Shown: one piece after another, positions 22,490-27,912 of the stretch | Layout of the letters: the number at the start of each line of letters is the position of its first letter | Position numbering within the stretch: the first letter of the stretch is position 1 | NCBI GenBank assembly: GCA_934553285.1 | Contig: CAKTFD010000016.1 | Coordinates: forward strand, 1-27,912 | DNA from: an uncultured Faecalibacterium sp. | GTDB lineage: Bacteria > Bacillota > Clostridia > Oscillospirales > Ruminococcaceae | DNA: 27,912 nucleotides | Direction: 5' to 3' | Made by a program: the position numbers and the translations under genes | The notes under the pieces: model-generated | What the model saw: only the letters and a program-made list of their open reading frames with translations | What the model was told of the DNA's origin: nothing | Database searches by the model: none

Positions 22490-24091
22490 ATGATGCCGCA
22501 GAACCGTGACCGCAACGGCAGGCCCCGGAACAACAGACCCTACGACCAGAACCGGGATACGCTGCGCCCCGCTGCGCCTTCGCAAAATACGATGCCCCGG
22601 ACTACCGGCGGCAGCAACAGCCGCTGCGGCTATAACGGGGAGCCGCTCAGCCGCCCGCCATCCCGCAGTGCAAACGGCAGCGTGCGCACTTCCCGCGCAG
22701 ACAACAGCATCCAGTTCCCTACCCAGCCGCAGACCCGCCGCCCGCCGCAGGGCAGGCCCGATAATACCACCCTTTACCCCGCCGGTACGCGCAGCCGCAC
22801 CGGCACCGCCCGCCCGGCAGGCAATGCCCCCGCAAACGGCGGCAAAAAACGCCGCCCCGCAAACGGCAGTGCCCCCCGCAGCCGACAACAGCCCCCGGCC
22901 AGCAGCGGGCAGGCAGCGCCGCACCGCCAGAGCCAGCGCCTGCGCCCGGCACAGCCCGCCGGGCAGGCCCGCCCTGCCCGGCGGGAGATGCGCAAAAAGC
23001 GCAAGGTGACCCGCGCCACGCTGCGCCGACGCCGGATGATGCGCCGTTTTATGGCGTTTGCCATGCTGCTGTGCGTCATAGGTGCCGGGGTATACCTGAC
23101 CATGACCATGCTGTTCCGCATCGGCACCATTCAGGTGCAAAACCCGGACGGCACCCCTGTGACCGAGGTGGCAGGCTACACGGCGGACAGCATCCTGCAG
23201 CAGCTGGGTGTACGGCTGGAAGAAAATATTTTCAGCTTTGACCCCGCCGAAAAAGCCGCCCAGCTGGAGCAGGCCTTCCCGCTGCTGGAATCCATCCGGG
23301 TGGTGCGGGATTATCCCAGCACGGTGGTGGTGCAGGTGACCGAGGCTGTGCCCACCTACGCGGTGCAGAGCGGCAGCAAATGGTTCACCGTTTCGGCCGG
23401 GTGGAAGCTCCTGTCGGAGGACAGCGCCCAGCCCGAGGGGCTGTGCACTCTGTACGGCGGAGAGCTGCAGAACACCCTGCCCGGGCAGCAGCTCCTGTTT
23501 GCCGACAGCAGCGAAGCCGATGCCGGGTCGGACGCGGCAGCTTCTGCCTCGGTGGCGGAGACCCAGGCCCCCTGCATGGAGGCGCTGTACACCCTGCGCA
23601 CCAAGCTGGACGAGTACGGCCTGCTGCAGGATGTGACCCGGCTGGAGTTTGCCGATACCGAGCAGCTTGCATTTTTGTACCAGGACCGCATCAGTGTGCT
23701 GCTGGGCACCCTGAACGATCTGGATTATAAGCTGGACCGCGCACGCTATGTGCTGACCAACGCCGATGGCAAGGGCTGCGGCCCTACCGACACCGGGCGG
23801 CTGGATTTCAGCCATACCAGCGCCAGCAGCACCCGCAAGATCTATTTTGCGCAGGGCGACCCCACCCTGCCCTCCGGCTATGTGGTGCCGCAAAAACCCG
23901 CCGACACCACCGCCGGGGAAGCAGCGGACAGCACCGCCAGTGCTGAAAGCACGGAACCTGCCGAGGCCGCCGAACCTGCCGAAGCCGCCGATACTACTGA
24001 TCCCACTGCTGCAGCGGCGGATGCCGAGACCGGCCTGCCGCTGACCGACCCCGCCCGCATGACGGCCAACGAGGACGAACACCCCATGTAA
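22490..24091 (+). CDS. ftsQ: FtsQ/DivIB-type cell division protein with long disordered ends
   Basis: 533 residues from ATG 22490; AAGGAAGG (22477-22484 region) supports this or the ATG at 22493, and a GTG at 22484 overlaps the site. Residues 1-186 are a Pro/Arg/Asn/Gln-rich, strongly basic, low-complexity cytoplasmic tail. One membrane span lies at about 187-207. A POTRA-like domain follows (about 209-285: F-R-I-G-T-I-Q-V-Q...L-G-V-R-L-E-E-N-I-F-S-F-D) and then the FtsQ beta domain (V-R-D-Y-P-S-T-V-V-V-Q-V-T-E-A-V-P-T-Y-A). Residues about 467-533 are an Ala/Thr/Glu/Pro-rich tail. FtsQ/DivIB scaffolds FtsL/DivIC and the septal synthase. The size is about twice that of E. coli FtsQ, owing to the extensions. 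Position and domain order support the name. Confidence 0.85.
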   Translation: MMPQNRDRNGRPRNNRPYDQNRDTLRPAAPSQNTMPRTTGGSNSRCGYNGEPLSRPPSRSANGSVRTSRADNSIQFPTQPQTRRPPQGRPDNTTLYPAGTRSRTGTARPAGNAPANGGKKRRPANGSAPRSRQQPPASSGQAAPHRQSQRLRPAQPAGQARPARREMRKKRKVTRATLRRRRMMRRFMAFAMLLCVIGAGVYLTMTMLFRIGTIQVQNPDGTPVTEVAGYTADSILQQLGVRLEENIFSFDPAEKAAQLEQAFPLLESIRVVRDYPSTVVVQVTEAVPTYAVQSGSKWFTVSAGWKLLSEDSAQPEGLCTLYGGELQNTLPGQQLLFADSSEADAGSDAAASASVAETQAPCMEALYTLRTKLDEYGLLQDVTRLEFADTEQLAFLYQDRISVLLGTLNDLDYKLDRARYVLTNADGKGCGPTDTGRLDFSHTSASSTRKIYFAQGDPTLPSGYVVPQKPADTTAGEAADSTASAESTEPAEAAEPAEAADTTDPTAAAADAETGLPLTDPARMTANEDEHPM

Positions 24092-24120
24092 CAAACGGAA
24101 CGAACATTGGAGGAAACCGT

Positions 24121-25599
24121 ATGAAGCTGGAACAACTGATGGAAGGCGTGCCCTTTACCCTTGTACAGGGCAGCCTGGATACCGAGATCGCGGATATCAT
24201 TTACGACAGCCGCAAAGCCGCCCCGGGCGTTTTGTTCGTGTGCATCGTAGGCACCCAGCGCGACAGCCATGAATTTGCTGCCGACTGCGCTGCCAAAGGG
24301 GTCAGTGCGCTGGTCATCCAGCACGACATCGACCTGTCTGCCCTGCCGGGCGTGACCGTGGTACGGGTGGAGAGCAGCCGCTATGCCATGGCGCTGATGA
24401 GCGCCAACCTTTTTGGCAACCCCGCCCGCCATATGACCATGATCGGCGTGACCGGCACCAAGGGCAAGACCACCACCACCCATATGATAAAGAGCGTGCT
24501 GGAGGCCGCAGGCCGCAAGGTAGGCATGATCGGTACCAACGGCATCTACTACATGGGCCGCCACAAGGACACCGCCAACACCACCCCGGAAAGCTACGAG
24601 CTGCAAAAGACCTTCCGGGAGTTTCTGGATGCCGGGTGCGACACCGCGCTGATGGAGGTTTCCAGCCAGGGGCTGATGATGGACCGCGTGGCCGGTGTGC
24701 ACTACAATGTGGGCGTGTTCACCAACCTTTCGCCGGATCATATCGGCCCCGGCGAGCACAAGACCTTTGAGGAGTACCGCAGCTGGAAAGGGCAGCTGTT
24801 CCGCCGCTGCGATGTGGGCGTGGTGAATATCGACGACGAAAACACCTCCGCCCTGCTGGAGGGCCATACCTGCAAACTGGTGACCTATGGCCGCAGCGAA
24901 GCCGCCGACTACCGCGCCAGCGGCTACGAGCTGCTGCGCACCCACGATTTTCTGGGCGTTGCGTTCCACGTTACCGGCAAGGATGAGATGGATGTCAAGG
25001 TAAACATGCCCGGCGAGTTCAGCGTATACAACGCCCTGGCCGCGCTGGCCGTGGGCAAGGTGCTGGGCCTGCCGGATGCCGCCATCCACGATGGCCTGGC
25101 CCGGTGCGTGGTCAAGGGCCGTGTGGAGCTGGTGCCCATCAGCAAAAAGTTTACCATCCTGCTGGACTACGCCCATAACGAGGTATCCACCGAGAGCCTG
25201 CTCACTACCCTGCGCGCCTACGACCCCCACCGGCTGGTGGTGGTGTTCGGCTGCGGCGGCAACCGCTCCCGCCTGCGCCGCTACGGCATGGGCGAGATCT
25301 GCGCAAAGATGGCCGATTTTTCCATCCTCACCGAGGACAACAACCGCTTTGAAAAGGTGGAGGACATCCTTGCCGATATCCGCGAGGGCATGAACAGGGG
25401 CAACCCGGACGCAAAGTTTGTGGAGATCCCGGACCGTCTGGATGCCTTGCACTACGCGGTAGACCACGCCCAGGAGGGCGACCTGATCGCCGTCATCGGC
25501 AAAGGGCACGAAACTTACCGTGACCGCGAGGGGGTCAAGACCCCCTTCCTGGAGCGGGAGCTGCTGGAAGAGTACGCCCACAAGATCGGCCTGGAATAA
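24121..25599 (+). CDS. murE: UDP-N-acetylmuramoyl-L-alanyl-D-glutamate ligase MurE (third-residue amino acid uncertain)
   Basis: 492 residues; GGAGGAAA precedes the ATG. Domain 1 has I-I-Y-D-S-R-K-A-A-P-G-V-L-F-V. The ATP loop is G-V-T-G-T-K-G-K-T-T-T (109-119). N-T-T-P-E-S, E-V-S-S-Q-G-L, F-T-N-L-S-P-D-H-I and W-K-G-Q-L-F (K223, the usual carbamylated Lys) follow. The C-terminal domain has L-D-Y-A-H-N, F-G-C-G-G-N-R-S and I-G-K-G-H-E-T-Y. It adds the third stem-peptide residue. The specificity motif, D-N-P-R in meso-diaminopimelate enzymes, reads D406-N-N-R409, keeping Arg but not Pro; diaminopimelate is likelier than lysine but not certain. Placement after ftsQ instead of before murF is unusual. 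Confidence 0.9.
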   Translation: MKLEQLMEGVPFTLVQGSLDTEIADIIYDSRKAAPGVLFVCIVGTQRDSHEFAADCAAKGVSALVIQHDIDLSALPGVTVVRVESSRYAMALMSANLFGNPARHMTMIGVTGTKGKTTTTHMIKSVLEAAGRKVGMIGTNGIYYMGRHKDTANTTPESYELQKTFREFLDAGCDTALMEVSSQGLMMDRVAGVHYNVGVFTNLSPDHIGPGEHKTFEEYRSWKGQLFRRCDVGVVNIDDENTSALLEGHTCKLVTYGRSEAADYRASGYELLRTHDFLGVAFHVTGKDEMDVKVNMPGEFSVYNALAALAVGKVLGLPDAAIHDGLARCVVKGRVELVPISKKFTILLDYAHNEVSTESLLTTLRAYDPHRLVVVFGCGGNRSRLRRYGMGEICAKMADFSILTEDNNRFEKVEDILADIREGMNRGNPDAKFVEIPDRLDALHYAVDHAQEGDLIAVIGKGHETYRDREGVKTPFLERELLEEYAHKIGLE

Positions 25600-25614
25600 A
25601 ATAGCGGAGATCGC

Positions 25615-25654
25615 AAAAAGGCTGCTGCACAAAATGCTGTGCAGCAGCCTTTTT
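25615..25654. terminator. bidirectional terminator between murE and serA
   Basis: A perfect 16-bp stem (25615-25630 with 25639-25654; core GGCTGCTGCAC/GTGCAGCAGCC) with an 8-base loop is bordered by A5 on the left and T5 on the right. It ends the dcw cluster on the plus strand and serC-serA on the minus strand. Confidence 0.93.
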
Positions 25655-25673
25655 ATTGCTTTATTGCCGTTTT

Positions 25674-26834
25674 TTACAGGATACGCACCCGGATAACGGC
25701 GGGGATGCTGCTCAGCTTCTCGCTCAGGCGGGCATCCACAGCACCGGTGGCATCCAGCATGGTATATGCCATGTTCTTTTTGCTCTTGTTCACCATGTTT
25801 TCGATGTTCAGGCCGGCTTCGGTGGTCAGGGCGGTGATCTGGCTGATCATGCCCGGCTCGTTTTTATGGATGATGCAGATGCGCTTGCCGCCTGCGCGGG
25901 GCTGGTGCACCTCCGGCATATTTACCGAGTGGGTGATATTGCCGTTGCGCAGGTAATCGCTCAGCTCCTGCGCTGCCATGATGGCGCAGTTGTCCTCGGC
26001 TTCCGGGGTGGAAGCGCCCAGGTGCGGGGTGCACACGATGCCGGGTTTGCCCAGAATAGCTTCCGAGGGGAAATCGGTCATGTAGCCGGACACCTTGCCG
26101 CTCTCCATAGCTTCCAGCAGGGCGGCCGTGTTTACCAGCTCACCGCGTGCGTAGTTCAGGATCTTTACCCCGTCCTTGCACAGGGCAAGGGTCTGGGCAT
26201 TGATGGTATCCTTGGTGGTGGGCAGGTAGGGCACATGGATAGTGATGTAATCGCACAGGGGCAGCATATCGTTCAGGTTCACACAGTGGTGCACCTGGCT
26301 GCTCAGGTTCCAGGCTGCTTCAATGGAGATGTAGGGGTCGTAGCCGTAGACCTCCATGCCCAGCTCGATGGCGCAGTTTGCCACCCGGGAACCGATCGCA
26401 CCCAGACCGATAACGCCCAGGGTCTTGCCCTTGATCTCGTTGCCCACAAACTGCTTTTTGCCCTTTTCCACGCTCTTGGCCATGGCGGGATCCCCGGCCA
26501 GCCCCTGGCACCACTGGGCAGCAGTGGCCACGTTGCGGCTGCCCGCAATGAGCATCCCGATGACCAGCTCTGCCACGGCGTTGGCATTGGCACCCGGGGT
26601 ATTGAACACCACAATGCCCTGCTCGCTGCAGCGCTCCAGCGGGATGTTGTTCACGCCTGCACCGGCGCGGGCGATGGCCAGCAGGTTCTCATTGAAGGTG
26701 GTGTTCAAAAGGTCGGCGCTGCGCACCAGGATACCGTCCGGGGCATCGGCATCCACCGATACATCAAACTGGTTCTTGGGCAGCTTTGCAAGCCCCACCG
26801 GGCTGATGGCATTGAGCGTTTTGATGGTGTACAT
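25674..26834 (-). CDS. serA: D-3-phosphoglycerate dehydrogenase with C-terminal ACT domain
   Basis: 386 residues from the ATG at 26834, which has AGAGGGG 9 bases upstream; an upstream ATG (26858) lacks a site and overlaps serC. It catalyses NAD-dependent oxidation of 3-phosphoglycerate, the first step of serine biosynthesis. Visible motifs: A-R-A-G-A-G-V-N-N-I in the substrate domain, N-T-P-G-A-N-A-N-A-V-A-E-L, Rossmann loop G-L-G-A-I-G-S-R-V-A, Y-D-P-Y, catalytic Arg in N-Y-A-R-G-E-L-V, and catalytic His in T-P-H-L-G-A-S-T-P-E-A. The last 70 or so residues (K-R-I-C-I-I-H-K-N-E-P-G-M-I) form an ACT domain, the usual site for serine feedback. It follows serC by 16 bases, so the two form an operon. 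Confidence 0.94.
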   Translation of the reverse strand: MYTIKTLNAISPVGLAKLPKNQFDVSVDADAPDGILVRSADLLNTTFNENLLAIARAGAGVNNIPLERCSEQGIVVFNTPGANANAVAELVIGMLIAGSRNVATAAQWCQGLAGDPAMAKSVEKGKKQFVGNEIKGKTLGVIGLGAIGSRVANCAIELGMEVYGYDPYISIEAAWNLSSQVHHCVNLNDMLPLCDYITIHVPYLPTTKDTINAQTLALCKDGVKILNYARGELVNTAALLEAMESGKVSGYMTDFPSEAILGKPGIVCTPHLGASTPEAEDNCAIMAAQELSDYLRNGNITHSVNMPEVHQPRAGGKRICIIHKNEPGMISQITALTTEAGLNIENMVNKSKKNMAYTMLDATGAVDARLSEKLSSIPAVIRVRIL

Positions 26835-26850
26835 ATCTATAAACCCCTCT

Positions 26851-27912
26851 TTATGCATTCTCTTTGCGGAACTTCTCCATGAAGTCCACCAGCTTGTCTA
26901 CACCCTCGGCGGGCATGGCGTTGTAGATGGAAGCGCGCATACCGCCCACCAGGCGGTGCCCTTTCAGGTTTACAAAGCCTGCCTCGGCCGCTTCGGCGCA
27001 GAACTTTTTATCCATATCCGCGTTGGGGCTGGTAAAGGTAACGTTCATGGTGCTGCGGTAGCGGTGCTCCACAGGGTTTGTAAAGAAGTCCTGCCCATCC
27101 AGGTAGTCGTACAGCACCTTTGCCTTAGCCTCGTTGATCTTCTGCATATTGGCCAGGCCGCCGATATCGTTTTCCAGATATTTGAGCACCAGACCCGTCA
27201 TGTAGATGCACCAGCACGGCGGGGTGTTATACATGCTGTCCTTGGCCAGCAGGGTGGTATAGTTCATCATGGTGGGCACGTTATCTGCGGCATGGCCCAG
27301 CAGGTCGTCCCGGATGATGGCGATGGCCATGCCGGCGGGGGCCACGTTCTTCTGCACGCCAAAGTAGATGCAGCCGTACTTGCTTACATCCACCGGCTTG
27401 GACAGGATCATCGAGCTCATATCCGCCACCAGCGGCACGCCCTCCACCTGGGGCAGCTCCACATACTGGGTGCCGAAGATGGTGTTGTTCTGGCAGATGT
27501 GGATGTAGCTGGCATCCTTATCGTAATCGATGGCGTTTACATCCGGGATATAGGTAAAGTTTTTATCCTTGCTGGTCGCCACGATCTTTGCCTCGCCGAA
27601 CTTTGCAGCCTCCTTGGCTGCCAGGCCCGAAAAGTTGCCGGATACGATATAATCCGCCTTGCCGGTGGTCATAAAGTTCAGCGGCACCATGGCAAACTGC
27701 TGGGTAGCGCCACCCTGGAAAAAGCCCACCTTATAGTTATCCGGGATGTTCATCACCCGGCGCAGCGAAGCCTCGGTATCCTTGATGATGGCATCGAACC
27801 ACTTGCTGCGGTGGCTCATCTCCATCACGCTTTGCCCGCTGTCGCCGTATTCCAGCAGCTCGGCCTGTGCCTGCCGCAGCACCTTTTCGGGCAGCATGCT
27901 GGGGCCTGCGCT
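26851..27912 (-). CDS. serC: phosphoserine aminotransferase SerC (5' end outside window)
   Basis: The frame stays open through the window end; the five codons before the Met at 27897 read S-A-G-P-S, matching the N-terminal N-F-(S/A)-A-G-P motif of SerC, so only a few residues are missing. About 353 residues are seen. Motifs: M-L-P-E-K-V-L, E-M-S-H-R-S-K-W-F, F-F-Q-G-G-A-T-Q-Q-F (phosphate-binding region), V-A-D-M-S-S, and the PLP lysine in F-G-V-Q-K-N-V-A-P-A-G. The C-terminal half has H-R-Y-R-S-T-M-N-V-T-F and L-K-G-H-R-L-V-G-G-M-R-A-S-I-Y-N-A-M. The enzyme converts 3-phosphohydroxypyruvate and glutamate to phosphoserine, the step after SerA. Confidence 0.94.
   Translation of the reverse strand, partial: SAGPSMLPEKVLRQAQAELLEYGDSGQSVMEMSHRSKWFDAIIKDTEASLRRVMNIPDNYKVGFFQGGATQQFAMVPLNFMTTGKADYIVSGNFSGLAAKEAAKFGEAKIVATSKDKNFTYIPDVNAIDYDKDASYIHICQNNTIFGTQYVELPQVEGVPLVADMSSMILSKPVDVSKYGCIYFGVQKNVAPAGMAIAIIRDDLLGHAADNVPTMMNYTTLLAKDSMYNTPPCWCIYMTGLVLKYLENDIGGLANMQKINEAKAKVLYDYLDGQDFFTNPVEHRYRSTMNVTFTSPNADMDKKFCAEAAEAGFVNLKGHRLVGGMRASIYNAMPAEGVDKLVDFMEKFRKENA

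Noticed and set aside
23878..25632. Open frame of about 584 codons antisense to murE, and another at 22469-24094 antisense to ftsQ
   Set aside because: Shadows of well supported genes on the plus strand.
25656..26882. Open frame on the plus strand across serA
   Set aside because: serA on the minus strand has all family motifs and its own ribosome binding site.
1..27912. CRISPR arrays, tRNA or rRNA genes, insertion sequences, prophage genes
   Set aside because: I looked for spaced direct repeats, cloverleaf-like stems, transposase motifs and long terminal inverted repeats and found none that I could support.

Overview
The window looks like chromosomal DNA of a GC-rich clostridial Firmicute, most likely Faecalibacterium or a close Oscillospiraceae/Ruminococcaceae relative. 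The grounds are the high GC, strong AGGAGG-type ribosome binding sites, a Firmicutes-type division/cell-wall (dcw) cluster with a PASTA-domain transpeptidase, and a BspA-like leucine-rich-repeat surface protein. The species call is inference from protein character; no rRNA or tRNA gene was seen.

Layout. 1-2722: the 3' end of an MMPL/RND-type membrane protein gene, then a secreted X-X-X-Leu-X-X-Gly heptad-repeat protein, closed by a hairpin terminator. 2768-5310 (minus): a 42-codon remnant of a short-chain dehydrogenase 3' end, and an intact-length glycoside hydrolase family 2 gene whose expected acid/base glutamate is a glycine. 5311-5712: a divergent regulatory region with repeats. 5713-10704: a 1663-residue BspA-like LRR protein with a base composition that changes along the gene. 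10794-11417 (minus): an NADPH-dependent FMN reductase/iron-sulfur flavoprotein-like gene, divergent from rsmD. 11606-12639: rsmD and a translationally coupled coiled-coil protein.

12762-25599 is the dcw cluster: an MraZ-type operator, mraZ, rsmH, an ftsL-like gene, an internal hairpin terminator, a spoVD/pbp2-type PASTA transpeptidase, murF, a degenerate MraY-like membrane protein, ftsW, murG, ftsQ/divIB and murE. These genes cover 16S rRNA methylation linked to the cluster, the cytoplasmic Mur ligase steps E and F, the MurG lipid II step, and the SEDS polymerase/class B PBP pair with FtsL and FtsQ. murD, murC, ftsA and ftsZ are not in the window. 25674-27912 (minus): serC (cut by the window end) and serA, for serine biosynthesis, convergent with murE across a shared bidirectional terminator.

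The most striking observation is the protein at 18910-19920. It sits where mraY is expected between murF and ftsW and keeps recognisable MraY landmarks along its length. Almost every catalytic residue is changed: the first Asp of the DD pair is Glu, the NxxNxTDGxDG motif has lost its Asn and Asp residues, the GDTGS Asp is Cys, and the HHH motif is gone. It reads as an MraY pseudoenzyme kept in the division operon, which implies a true MraY elsewhere or a new role for this fold. The GH2 with a missing acid/base residue is a second possible pseudoenzyme in the same window.
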